Shown here: positions 1 through 14,100 of the stretch, piece after piece
Position numbering within the stretch: position 1 is the stretch's first letter
How the letters are laid out: each line of letters opens with the position of its first letter
Origin: Linepithema humile
Taxonomy: Eukaryota > Arthropoda > Insecta > Hymenoptera > Formicidae
Reading direction: 5' to 3'
DNA length: 64,000 nucleotides
Assembly (NCBI RefSeq): GCF_040581485.1
Contig: NC_090130.1
Span: 15,193,656 to 15,257,655, forward strand
Notes under the pieces: generated by a model
Databases searched by the model: none
What the model was told of the DNA's origin: nothing
The model's input: only the letters and a program-made list of their open reading frames with translations
Position numbers and translations under genes: made by a program

Positions 1-452
1 TAACTTTGGGATTTTCCTGTGTGCTATATGTAGTACGACTACAAACGATATCACTACTACTATGCTAACAGCGAGAGAATTTTTGAAAAATAAAATAAGT
101 TTGAGTTTGTATTTTAAAATACAGCTTTTATTTTAAATTGCAATCAAAGATTTAAAGCGGGCTACATTTGATTTTTTAAAATAATTTCTAATTATAATAA
201 TTCACAAATTTTTGGATATTCTATGTGTATATAAATCTCGATATCAATATTTATAATTAATTTATATACTTATCAAGGACTCTATGTTGTTTAAATATTT
301 TTTATAATTAATAGTTTGTAATAATAGTTTTGAAAATTTGAGTATATTTTATTATATTTTAATGTGTGTGATTCTCTAGCTTTCCTTTTATTATTTGAAC
401 AAAATATAAGAAGTTTAAAAGTACAAAATAAAATGTGAACTTTTATCTATAG

Positions 453-2143
453 CAGCCGCTCCGACACCGCTTTTTGGTACTAGCAATACCAATCAAAGTG
501 CTGGTACAGGCTTTGGTGGTATTAATACTGGACAAAATACAGGTTTTGGATCTGCGTTTGGTTCCGCACAGCCAAATCAGGTAATGTACGATATACGAAG
601 CATATAAGAAACGAAATTATTCTTCGGCTTTGTTTATAGAGCATTGGATTGTTCAATCAAAACAAATCTGCTTTTAATATACCGTCAACGTCGACTAGTA
701 CTGGTTTTACTGGTTTTGGTCAGCCGGCTACAAATAATACCACTACACCATTATTCGGAAACAAAACCACCACTACTGGCTTCGGATCAACATCTACGTT
801 TGGTGCAGCAGTGCCTTCCACATTCGGAACTAACACTGGTTTTAATTCGAGCTCGAATACTGCGTCCTCATTGTTTAACTCATCGTTTAAACCAACTGGG
901 CAACCATCAGGATTTTCTTTCGGAACTACACCTGCATCTTCGACTGGACTTGGTAACTATTCTTGACTTAATATGCGTTATGTAAAAAAAAAGTATTTTT
1001 TAAAGCACAGCTTTAAATAACAGTTTTAGCCTACAAACTCATATTTCTTAGTTTTTGAATTTCAAACAGTATATAGTCTTATAGTTAGCTTTTATTAAAA
1101 AGTATTTTTTATAGAATTTTCGTAAAACACGATATTTATAGGTTTTGCGCTAAATTTGACTAATCAAAATTTTCGAATTTAGGCAGACTTAATACAGCAG
1201 ACACAAATTTTAAAAATTATTTTATTCTTATTAAATTTGATTTCTAAGGTTTTTGAATTTGAAACTGGTATCAGAATTTTGGAATTTAAGAAAATATTGT
1301 TTTATAAAAAATACAAAATGAAAGTGTTATATTTTGAAATTTTTATTTATTTAGGACATTTAAATTGAATGGTTCATAACAGAAATAATCCTTGTCAAAA
1401 ATTAAGAAAATTGAGATAGCGTATTTTAAAAGTCAGGTGGAACCTACAATGTGATTGCAATTCTCAAAAAAACAATTTGTGTCTTGATTCATACATATTA
1501 TTAGGAAGTTTGGATGATTCTATTGAAAACTTAAGGATGACAGAATGTTTTTTTCTTTTGAAAAAATGAAAAAATTGACAAGGGTTGTTTTTGTTTTGAA
1601 TTCTTCAATTGTCAATCATGATTTCTTGGTTTAATCATTTTATTTTAGGTTTTCTATTTTTTATTTTACAAATTTTTATTTTTAAGTTAAATATTTCTAA
1701 AATTTCTTGAAAGTTTTATATAAAATCTTGTTTGAATTTTTAATCGCCACATTGTACTTATAATTCAGAATTCCAAAACTTTCACTGTAGATTTTAATTT
1801 AGCAAGAAATCTTGAATTTTTATGTAAGTTTTGTTTTATTATTAAAATTATTTTTGGTTAATAAAGTGTTTTCATTTTTTAATTTTTATATTAAAGGGTA
1901 TATTAAGGACTTATTAATTCAATTTATATCTAATACTCATTAATATTTGTTATTGTTAGGTACAAACACTGGTTTGAGTTTGAGCGGTGGTTCTTCACTG
2001 TTTGGACAACAGAAACCAGGCAGTCTGTTCGGAAATACTGGAAATAATACAACGTTCAACAATCCTGGAACGTTTGGATCTTCTAATTTTGGAATCAATT
2101 CTAATATGATGTCTGGAACAGGAATGGGCTTGATTAGTGGAGG
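453..2143 (+). CDS. Nup98-96: Nup98 FG-repeat exons (three)
   Basis: Exons 453-580, 640-952 and 1960-2143 encode low-complexity sequence with many FG dipeptides in LFG, GFG and TFG contexts, and almost no charge. These are the disordered cargo-binding repeats of the pore permeability barrier. The intron at 953-1959 is AT-rich and shows no gene or clear repeat. The exon at 453 is entered after TATAG, and a second usable AG lies two bases further on, so this edge could shift slightly. Confidence 0.9.
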
Positions 2144-5100
2144 GTAATACAATGTTTACATTTGTTTTTACATTATTAATTTAGTCAATTAGAAGCATAA
2201 TTCCATAAATAATTTATACAGGATGTTCAGGAACGCATAGTGTCATCTTTGAAATTATTAGTGATGTCGAAAAATATTTCAAATCAAAGTTGAATAACTT
2301 CGAAGAGAGACTAATCTGATTTTAATAATATTTCTTTAAGGTTAAATTCTGTTTCCGAAAAAATTTACTGATACAAAATTATCTTATTTTGACACGTAGA
2401 ATATGAATTTGTCATGAAAAATGGGGGATCTATTAAAAAAAAATAACTTTGTTAAAATAGGTCATTTTCGGCTAAATTGGGAATTGACACTATAATATCA
2501 AATTATTATAAATATAATAAATTAATATAATAAAAAATTTTTTGTTTGTAAAATTTTTGAAAAATCACTTATATGATTTTAACCTCTTTAAATTCGACTT
2601 TTTAATCAAAATTTTTTCATTTAGCATGACAGACTAGATGTAACAGATGCAAATTAAAAAAATTTTTCTATTTATATCAAACTTGACTTCTAAGTGTTCT
2701 TGTGATTTTTTATTTTGAATCTGATATGAAAATTTTAAAACTCAAAAAACGATCTTATCTTAAAATATAATATAGTATTAAAAGTATGTAACTTTCGCAA
2801 TGACAATCGCTTGATAACTCAAGATAACGCTTCACGCACAGCTTCGAGATAACCAATCAGTATCGCGGAAAAGAGACAACAATGAAAATCATACCTTTTT
2901 TAAAATAGGAGAGAATTGATATTTTTTGATATTTTATATTATTTAATATTCTCTATTTGATATCAATTATTTTTTATACAGGGTGTTTCCGGATTAAATG
3001 GCAAAACTTGAAATACATATTTAGGACCTCAAAACAAAGAAAAATTTCTTTTGGAAGAATGCTCGCAAACGCTTCGTTCAAGAGATATTGACTTCTTAAG
3101 TTACAGAACTCTTAGGAGTGTATAATGTCGAAATGTCGCTTTTTGCTTTGTTTTGAAGATCCTAAGTCATTGATAGGCTTATGTTCGCACTGTAAACAAA
3201 GCTCCTTTTATTCGTACAAAATAATTTTTAGTCTATTGAATTTCGCAGGGTAAACTTGTATTAAATCAATGCAATTATGCCTCGTTTGTATTCTAATAGT
3301 GAATATGCCGATATGGTTTATTTATATGGATTTTGTGACGGCTTTTGTTTAAGCGTACCCCTTTTGTATGGGATACGCTTAAACAAAAAGTGTACGAAAT
3401 GCCGGTTAATGATTAATCATTAAATAAATGTTTAATCATTAAAACGGAGGATAGAGCAAGCGTGCAATGAAATTACAGCCACACAATGCCAATCAGCCAC
3501 TCGTTCTGTCATCGATAGATGTAATGCTTGTCTTCGGCATATTCACGACGAGCAGCGTTAGCATTTCCGTCACAAAATCCATATAAATAAACCATGTCGG
3601 CATATTCACTATTAGAATACAAACGAGGCATAATTGCATTGATTTAATACAAGTTTACTCTACGAAAGTATTCAATGGACTAAAAATTATTTTGTACGAA
3701 TGAAAGGAGCTTTGTTTACAGTGCGAACATAAGCCTATCAATGATTTAGGATCTTCAAAACAAAGCAAAAAGCGACATTTCGACATCATACATTCCTAAG
3801 AGTTCTGTAACTTAAGAAGTCAATATCTCTTGAACAAAGCGTTTGCGAGCATTCTTCCAAAGGAAATTTTTCTTTGTTTTCAGATCCTAAATATGTATTT
3901 CAAGTTTTGCCATTTAACCCGGGAACACCCTGTATATTAAAATATATACGAGAATAAATTTGAAAAGTTTTTAATTAAAAATTTTGTTTACAATTATTAC
4001 TGAATTTTATGAAATTTTTACTTGTTTATTTTTTCATTAAAAAAAATTCATGGATAGTAATTTTTTTAAATTATAGATTTAAAATTGTGGATATTATGCC
4101 AGTATTTTTTTATATTGTCTATAGAAAAAAAATTATCATATATTTCATCTATTAAAAAGAGCTGTTGTATATTCTATATTAAAAAACGCAAAAAAACTTG
4201 GCGCTGCTACACCTTAAAGTATTATAAAGCAATGAAATTAACATGTAGTTTACTGTAGCAGCGCCAAGTTTTTTTGCGTTTTTTAATAAATATTTTTTTT
4301 ATATTTTTTAATTTTTATTTTTTGTTTTTTTATTTATGTATTTATTTTTTTATAATATATATAGTACATGTAATAATATATATAGTATAGTATATGTAAA
4401 ATATAAAATATAGTATATAATATAGTTAATTATATATACGACAGCTTTTTTTGAAAGGTTTTAACATATACGACAGGTTTTTTTGAAAGGTTTAATATAT
4501 ACAATTTTTTTGAAAAGTAAAACTACTGTTTTGTTTTAGTTGTGACAAGAGCGTGTACTTGGCGCCTTTTTTTTACCTTTTTTTTAAAAAGGTAATTTTT
4601 TGATAAAATTGACAGGAAATTATAAATATTGGAACTAATTTAGGATACATAGAACAGAAATATTAAGCTTTGAGATTTAATTTTATTTATTTTAGACAAA
4701 TCATACACTGAAGTCTCGAAACATGTGCTTTTTTGACAGAATGTATGGTAAAATTAATTTATACAATCATACTAATCATCACTATGCCTTGTGTAGTACA
4801 ATTGTTTAGAGACTTTAGTGTATGATTTGTCTAAAATAAATAAAATGAAATATCTCAAAGTTTAATATTTCTGTTCTATGTATCCTAAATTAGTTTCAAT
4901 AATATTTATAATTTTCAGTTAATTTTAATTTTATGTATTACAAGATTTCTTGCTGAGTTTATGTTTATAATTTTTATTTCTTATTTTCTATGGATATAAA
5001 ATTGATTAAAAATTATAAATATTGGAACTAATTTAGGATAACTAAAAAAAGTGACTTATGCTATATTTTTTTAATATATAAAACTGCCTGGAAATTATAA

Positions 5101-8100
5101 ATATTGTTGAAACTAATTTAGGATACATAGAACAGAAATATTAAACTTTGAGATATTTAATTTTATTTATTTTAGACAAATCATACACTAAAGTCTCGAA
5201 ACATGTGCTTTTTTGACAGAATGTATGGTAAAATTAATTTATACAATCATACCAATCATTACTATGCCTTATAGGACAATTTTTTAGAGACTTTAGTGTA
5301 TGATTTGTCTAAAATACATAAAATGAAATATCTCAAAGTTTAATATTTCTGTTCTATGTATCCTAAATTAGTTTCAACAATATTTATAATTTCTAGGCAG
5401 TTTTATATATAAAAAAAATATAGCATAAGTTACTTTTTGTAGTTATCCTAAATTAGTTCCAATATTTATAATTTCCAATCAATTTTATATCCATAGAAAA
5501 TAAGAAATAAAAATTATAAATATAAAGGTTAAATAAACTTATAATAAGCACGGCTAACTGACACTTCTCAACGCCGCAAGCGCCCCTAGCGTATAAAAAG
5601 CGAAAATGGAACATCCCAGACGACGGAGACGTTGACTGAAATAGTTTTTTTGATATTTTGACTTTAGATTTTAATATCTTTATTTATACAGCACGTAGAG
5701 TAAAAACAAACATACTTTTATTATATAATTTGGACATGCACAATCGATTGGGCCTATTTTTGAATTGATCGGCTTAGGCGTTACTGAGATCCGATAATCT
5801 CGGCTCGTCTCAGCTTTTGGGCTCGCATAAAGATACACGGTCGGTCTTGCGCCTGTGTTGCGCGCTGCGCGTGAACTTGGCGCGAGACACTACCGTGTCT
5901 CTTGATTTGTTTGTATCATTTTATAAAAAAGATGTGATATTAAAACTGGTGCCAAGCGAGAATAAAAATTATACGTATTATTACTACAAAAATAAAAAAT
6001 TGTTTTATATTTTATACAAAAGATATATATCTATATAAATAGATAAATTATGAAAAAATTTACGTCAATAAAAAATAAAAAATATATTTAAAGCAGAAAA
6101 ACTTGGCGCATATAATGTTAGTATTCGATAAAGATATGAATTTCCAATATAGTATTTTATCATTGATTGTACATTGTATCTTTCTCTTTTTCTCTATTAT
6201 TTTCTTTTTTGTATTACTAATCATTTACTGTAATATACGTTAATACTAAAAATACTAATAATATATGTTTACATAATATACGTTTAGTATTAAACATAAG
6301 ACATTGATTAACTTTATGCTAGTTAATGTGTTATTTGGTGTAGCAGCGCGTCAAGTTTTTCTGTAATTAATAGTTAAATATTTTTTTACTTTTTATTGGC
6401 GTCAACTTGTTAATGATATAATAATTGATTATAAAATTTCAATGCATTGTAGTAAAGAAAATATGAATTTTAAAATGCCTAAGCCTACCATATTTTATAA
6501 TACAAAACTTCAGTGCATACAATTGAATAAAATACATTTTAACATTTTATTTTTTACACATTATTTTATATTTTTATATTATATAAAATTTATCTTACTT
6601 TTTAATATAAAGATTCCTAAAACTCATTAAAATAGTTTTTTATAAAATCCAGTGTACTCATAATTTAGAATTATGACTGTAAATTTGAATGTAATATTTT
6701 ATGAAATCTAGAATATGCAATTTTTATTATTACATAATTTTATTATTTTCTTTAAATAACAATAATATTTGATAAAGAAATGTTCTTATACTTTTTAATT
6801 AATTAAAGATTTAAAATCTTTTTGTTTAAATTCTTAATAATTTAATAAATAAGATTAATCAAATAAATGTTATATCTAACTCTAGATCTATGTTTCAGAG
6901 TGGCATCAAACCAAACGAAAACAAACAATTCAGTACCAGTGCATCAACAAATTTTAGCTCTGGTTTCTGCGCCATTTGGTGACTCGCCATTATTAAAGAA
7001 TCTTTTACCGGTAAATATCTTGGTTATTTAAGATATTACGCAAAAGCAAATAAGAAATGCGTTAATGTCATATTTTTATAGGCATCCGGAAAGACTGAAG
7101 AACTCTTGAAACCTACAAATCCAACATCGAAAGCATTGAACAGTCCGCAATACAGAGTCATCACCAATAACAAGTCTCCAAAACTTAAGGCAAGAGTTGT
7201 TAGTTCTACACAACTTTCTAAGGTAAATTTATTAACATATAGAAAATTTTTTAGCTTTTTTTAAATATTTAAAATATTGAACACATTAAACATTGTTGCA
7301 AAAAGTTTTTAAAATATTAATTTTATTACAAAGTGTAGTTCTTCAAAGGTAAACAATGATAAAGAAGGCAATAAAAATCGCGATTGTCGAAGCACAAAAA
7401 CTATTAACTATTACATATCGTGTGTTTACAAGAAAAAAGCACAAGTCTCAAAATTAGATTGAGTTATTTGCAATTTAAAGTTTGAATACATTTTTAAATT
7501 TGTTATAAATTATATTTGGCTTAATAAAAATACATCTCTTAAGATAATTATGCTTTGTTTATACGTAATGATACATAAAGACGGTTTTTAATGATATATT
7601 AAAATTTAATAAAAAGGACGGCTTTTTACTTGTAAGCCCATGATATTATTGATATATCATGTTAATTTGCTCTAGCATGTTGTATCGATCGGTGCTATGT
7701 GTGCGATCGGTAAATTCAATCTTGCTTCTATTAATTATTTGAATTTTAACTCTTTGTTTTATGCTTTTTATATAACTTGAACCTTTCTCTTTTTTTCTTT
7801 CTATTTTCTCAAATTGAAGAGGACTTAAAATTGTGACCGAAACGTTTCTTATATATTGATTATATAAAAATAATAGTTAACGTATAAAATAATAGTTAAC
7901 TGGCACTATCAAAGCAATCAAAATGATCATGGTTATATATAATTTCTTATAACAATTTTTTTAATTTATAATGGTGCATTTTTTGACATATTTTGTGACT
8001 TTTGTTGCAATGTGTAAATGATTAAATTGATTACTTTACATTTTCTTTTTATACTTTTTTAGAAAAGAAAGAAAAAAGAAATAGAAATACATATGTAGAT

Positions 8101-11100
8101 ATATGTTCATTGTTGATAATATTAATAATTCTTGTGCTCCAATAACCATGTTGTACTTCTTATTGCTGTTGTCATTGTTATTTATATTTTTATTTTACTT
8201 ATTATTTATATTTATTTAAAAATCGTTTTAATATATATAGCCAATAGAGCAAGAGCTGGATCGATTTGCTCAAAAATTCCTTTTATTTATAAAATTCTAC
8301 AGACGTTTCGGCCAAGGTACGTGGCCATCTTCAGTGTAATACAAATTTTAAAACTTATCGAGTCCCACTCACATCCGTGGACACATGTCACAGTTTTAAT
8401 TGCTTTTACATAGTAGTGACGAACCGTTAAGTTAGACGGTCCGTGGCTTCACACGTATATAACTTTACTAACCACATTGTACTACACGTTTATCAGAGGA
8501 TGCGTTTCCTTAGTCAAAAATAGTACCAAAGCTTCGCTAATCATGTACTAAGTTTTAAAATTTGTATTACACTGAAGATGGCCACGTACCTTGGCCGAAA
8601 CGTCTGTAGAATTTTATAAATAAAAGGAATTTTTGAGCAAATCGATCCAGCTCTTGCTCTATTGGCTATATATATTAAAACGATTTTTAATTTAATTAAG
8701 GAAGAGCAATAACCAATTATTATTGTATTATATTTATTTATTTATTTATTTATTTTTTATTAGATAAACTTATAAATTATTATTTTTCTATGAAATAAGT
8801 TGTTTTAATATTTTTTAGAAATCTTTGTTTGATGGCCTTGAAGAAGATGATTCTGTGTTAACTGAAGCTTTTCAACCTCGGCCAAGTGCAAAACGTTTGG
8901 TATTACGACCAAAGTCGACAACAAATCCCTCAGTTCAGTCTTCTACAGAAAACGGAGAGACAGTAACGAAAAATGCTGCAACAGATGACAGAGTGGATAC
9001 ATTAAATACTGTACAGAGTAATAATGTTGAAGTTAATAACAAAGAAAATCACAGTCAAAATAATAATCGACTTTCGAACGATCGACGATCTTCTACATCT
9101 TGGTAAGATAATAATATTCATACATTTTTTTTTCAAATTTTTTTATACATATATCTTATTAATATATCTTATTATATATATATACACAAAGTGAGGCATT
9201 TAAAACAGGCCACCTGAATAACTCGCCTACTTTTAGCGATAGAAAAAAATACATCAGACCAATCTTGGTTTCAAGGGGGACATAATCTGATGTCAATAAA
9301 TTTTTTGTATGTCGAAGTGTACAGGAGATGCAAGGTTAACTTAGTTTTTTAAAATGGAATGATATGTTTTTACTTATCTTCTAATACAGCGTTTTAAGAC
9401 ACATACAATGACCTATGATTATAGGTCATTCAAGGTCCTTAAAGGTGATGAAAAATAATTTACTTCAAGGAATCAATCAAACACTTTCGTGTTTTTTTTT
9501 ATTATTGGTATATCGTTCTTGCAATTGCTATACGGATTGCAGAATGTAAACAAACGTTCAATCACGTACGCTTCATGGAAGTTTGAATATTACAAAGTCG
9601 CACTTTGGTAGCATGCCGCCAATAATAGCGTACAATGTACGCTGTATTCATATTATGAAGCGTACAATGTTATTGAATGTTTGTTTACATTTTGCGATCC
9701 ATATAACGATTACATAAACGATATAACAACTAGAGAAGACATGAAAGTGTTCGATTGATTCCTTGAAGTAAATTATTTTCCATCATACTTGGCTTTTAAC
9801 GACCTTATATGACCTTGAATGACACGCTCTATTAGAAGATAAATAAAAAACATCATTCCACTTAAAAAAAGGAAGTTGACTTTCTCATCTTCTCTACCCT
9901 CACCTACAAAAAAACTATTGACATCGGATTACGTCTTCCTAGAAACCAAGCGAGATTGGTCTGATGTATTTTTTCTCTATATACAGGGTGATTCAGAACA
10001 ATCTACTGTCCTTGGAATGTCAAATTCTTAAGTAAATTCTAAGACGATTTTTCCTTTTACAAAATTTTGTCTGAAACTTAGTTTTCGAGTTATAATTGAA
10101 AATAGTTTGCTGCTTGCGAGTCCGATACAACAGGCAGGCAGGGACGCGCAACGTATAATGAGACTGTCAACTTGACATATATACATATATATCTCCCCCC
10201 CCCCTCCGGATAATGCGCGCGCGCATTATTAATCCGGTTTAGCAATGTCCGTAGTCAAGGACATGGACCGGAATTAGTGATGCAAGATTGAGCATCCTGC
10301 ATCAAGCACTACATGAGGGGAAGAGCCCCCACCATGGCGGCACCACACAAGCGAGCATCGCTGACGTCACGCGTCCGTGTGCGCTCGCTGTTGGGTTCTT
10401 CTTCCTTGATCATTAAAAGTTAAAAAAATTTATTAAAAATATTTTTTTTATTTTTAAATTTATTATGTGAAAATATTTCAATAGATTTCCACGTCACCCA
10501 TGAGGTACTATTGCTATTGAGGAAAAAAATATTTTTAATAAATTTTTTTAACATTAATCGGATAGCGCCGCTCCTAACGCTCGGCGGCGCTGGCCCTAGC
10601 GGCTGCCGCGCGCGCGGTGAAGAGAGGAAAGGAGGCGTATACCACGAGAATCGGCTGAAAAGATGAAATAATTCCGAGGCCTGGCCGCTATATTGGAACG
10701 GCGAGCGCACACGGACGCGTGACGTCAGCGATGCTCGCTTGTGTGGTGCCGCCATGGTGGGGGCTCTTCCCCTCATGTGGTGCTTGATGCAGGATGCTCG
10801 ATCTTGGGTGCGTTCGGGCAGCTCGCTACCGCGCTATCAACGCTAACGCTACTAGCTCCGTTCACGGAGCCAAGATAGCGCTAATGAATGCGAGCTCCGT
10901 GAACAGCAATAGCATAGCGTGGTAGCGTGCGTCTGCTAATAAAAATGGAACAAGATCGTAAAAAAGCAATATTAACAGCAGTAGCACTTATAATACAAGA
11001 ATTAATAGATTCATCGTCTAACAGTGATGATGGTAAAGATTTAAAAATAATAGAATAGAGTATGAATGTAAGAAAACATGTATCATGTATTAACATTAAA

Positions 11101-14100
11101 AATTAAAATATCGGCATTTCTCACATTTTCCGTTGAATTATTAGATGAATGTTTGTAATAAAATTAGGTGTTATTATTTTCAACACGTTAAATGCTGGAC
11201 AAAAGATCCAGTCCAATTATAAATCTTTTGTCCAATATTAAACTAGTTGGAAATAATAACACCTAATTTTGTTACAAACATTCATCTGATAATTCAACGG
11301 AAAATGTGAGAAATGCCGATATTTTAATTTTTAATGCTGAGACATGGTACATGTTTTCTTACATTTATACTCTATTCTATAATTTTTCATTCTTCACCAT
11401 CATCACTCTCAGACGATGAATCTATTAATTCTTGCATTATAAATGCTACTGCTGTTAATATTGTTTATTTACGATCTTGTTCCATTTTTATTAGCAGAAG
11501 CGTGCTACCACGCTATGCTATTGCTGTTCACGGAGCTCGCAAACGCTAACGCTATCAACACACTACCTCGGAAGGAATAGCGTTGATAGCGCGCAGTTAT
11601 GACGTATCACACTACCATTAATGACGTCATAATTGCGTTTGGTAGCACTACCAGCTAGCTCCGTGAACAGTCGATAGCGCTAAATAGCGCTAATAGCGTC
11701 TCCCCGAACGCACCCCTTGCATCACTGACCGGAATCAATAACCGTTCCTTAACAGTTTTTTTAGTTAAACCGAAACTGTAACTAACGAAAATTTTATAAA
11801 GTTTATGACGCCAGAACTGAACCAGTTAAATTATTTTTGACTTACAGTTTTGTTTGGTTCTTTTTTTCTTACTCTATAATTTATTATTCTTCGTTGAATT
11901 TTCTATTTGTTTATATCGTACTTTTTTTTCGTTAACTTTAATGATTTGTAATGGTTCTCGCATATAAAATATTACACGATAAGACACGATGTAATGCATA
12001 TATGCGTCAATTCAAAAAAGTATCTTTTATCTATAGAATTTTTGCAAAGTACGGTATCGAAAATTTTTGAATTTGATATGCCTAATATAGTAGATAAAAA
12101 TTTGAAAAATTATTTTATTTTTATCAAACTTATCAAATTTGATCAATTTTATTTTTATCAATTTAATTCTAGATGATTTTCTATGATCTTTAAATTAGAA
12201 TATAAATAAATTTAATTTAAATTTAACATAAAAATTGAAATATAAGAACATATTTTTATAAAACATGCAATTTATATTTTGAAATTTTTATTTTTATACA
12301 TTGAAATTAATTATTAATAATTATTTTTTCAACTTATTGTTAAATATATTTTATTTAGATTTTATTTAGATTTATTTTTCTTAAATTATAAAATTTACAT
12401 TTTAACTTTTAAATCAAGTGTCTCTAAAACTTCTTAAAAGGTGGAATTTCTTCATGGTAGAATCTGTTGTTTAATTTATTTTTAACTGTGTCATTAGGTT
12501 CACAATTTAAAATTTTATTTGTTGATTTGAAAAAAAATTCAGTGTTTGGAAACATAAATTTATACTTCCACAAAGTAAAATATAATTTTTTTTATAAAAG
12601 AATAAAATAACTATGTGTAATATGTATAAATATGTATAAATATGTATAAATAAGAATAAAATAAAAATGTGTTTTTTTGTTCTTAATAGTAAAAAGATTA
12701 AAAAATTATTTCTTGCGCGCAGTAGCAGCATGAAGGAAATATAAATTTGAATAGCTTCAAATTTAATTAAAATTTATAGGTTGAAGTCGACAATTCCACG
12801 GAGAGGTAAAGTTCCGGATGATGAATTACTTGAGGGACAGCGATCACCGTTTTCAGGAACAAATTTATCCGAAGAAATAAATAACACAGTGGTCGAATTA
12901 AGACCGCAAAATAATTCATCAAATACGAACCATTCAGATACAATTAATTCGATTGAAGTGCCGCTGAATTCTACTTTTGATGATAAAAGCTCTACGAGTC
13001 TTACTGTGCCAAATGCAGGTGAATGTTTTCAGATTAAATTAAATTTTCAATTAAATAAGAATTTTATATTACATTACTTTAGATTTCATCTAACTAAATT
13101 ATTTGGAGCATGTTTTTCTCAATTTTTATTTGCTAATTTTTTTCAGATTTAAATCAGGAAACTGACGAAAATTTATTTCCACTGCTACAATCAAATTGGA
13201 ATATGAATATAGCTAAAATAACGCTACGACGAGCGGGTTATTATACTATTCCTCCGCTTGATAAACTAGACGATTTCGTTTGTGGTGAGACATGCATCGT
13301 ACCGGACTTTACTGTTGGACGCGAAGGTTACGGCAATGTGTACTTCCCGGATTCATTCGACGTGTATGGTTTGAACCTAGATGAAATCGGTAAAGTACAT
13401 ATAAATGTAATTTCATGTTAACTTTAACAAATTATTTAATATCCTATTATATTATTTCATTTCCGATATCATTAATACGTTGAACGTGTCGCGAGGGTCA
13501 CTGATGATTGGCATTTGACTTTTTCAGTGGCGCCAGCGATCGGCGTTATCTAAATTAATTACAGTGATAGAAATAAATAATTCACAATAAGTTTTAAAAT
13601 TTCGAATATCATTGTTGTTTGGAATCTTATGATAGCGATATAAACTAACAAATACACTATTAAGTATTTCAACAATTATATTTTTTTTATAATCTGATAC
13701 TTATTTTAAATGTTTTATTTTAATTGTGTATATTGCGATGTATTAGCGTAGGTGGTACATGTAAAATTTTATTTATTTGTTTGACATTCGACGTGTTAAT
13801 AACGAGGACCGGTGTTTAAAGCCCTATTGTACATACTCCTCATTGATGTAACAGTTGACTAAAAAAAAGATAATTTCATTGGAATGATGCGTCAGCGTCA
13901 AGGGTGCCTTCTCTTATTATGCAAAGGGGCGCCAGATATTTTTTAACGCTCTCTTTCCATCGCTTTATTTGTATAGCAAAAAAGGATGCATCTTAATGAG
14001 ATTTATCTTTTAATTTTTGGGGTTTTTTCTTTTTTTCTTACCTCTTTCCTCTTTTTTTATTTTTTAAATTTATTTATTGGTTTTGATGATGAGACTCCGG

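Noticed and set aside
644..985. 113-codon + frame overlapping an FG-repeat exon
   Set aside because: It is a shadow of the Nup98 exon in another frame; the FG-encoding frame is the real one.
5817..6038. 73-codon frame with a GC-rich start
   Set aside because: There is no ATG context, no domain and no conservation clue; the second half is AT-rich intron.
10420..11549. Several 70-118 codon frames on both strands
   Set aside because: They lie in the palindromic arms of a MITE and appear as mirror copies; no domain was recognised.
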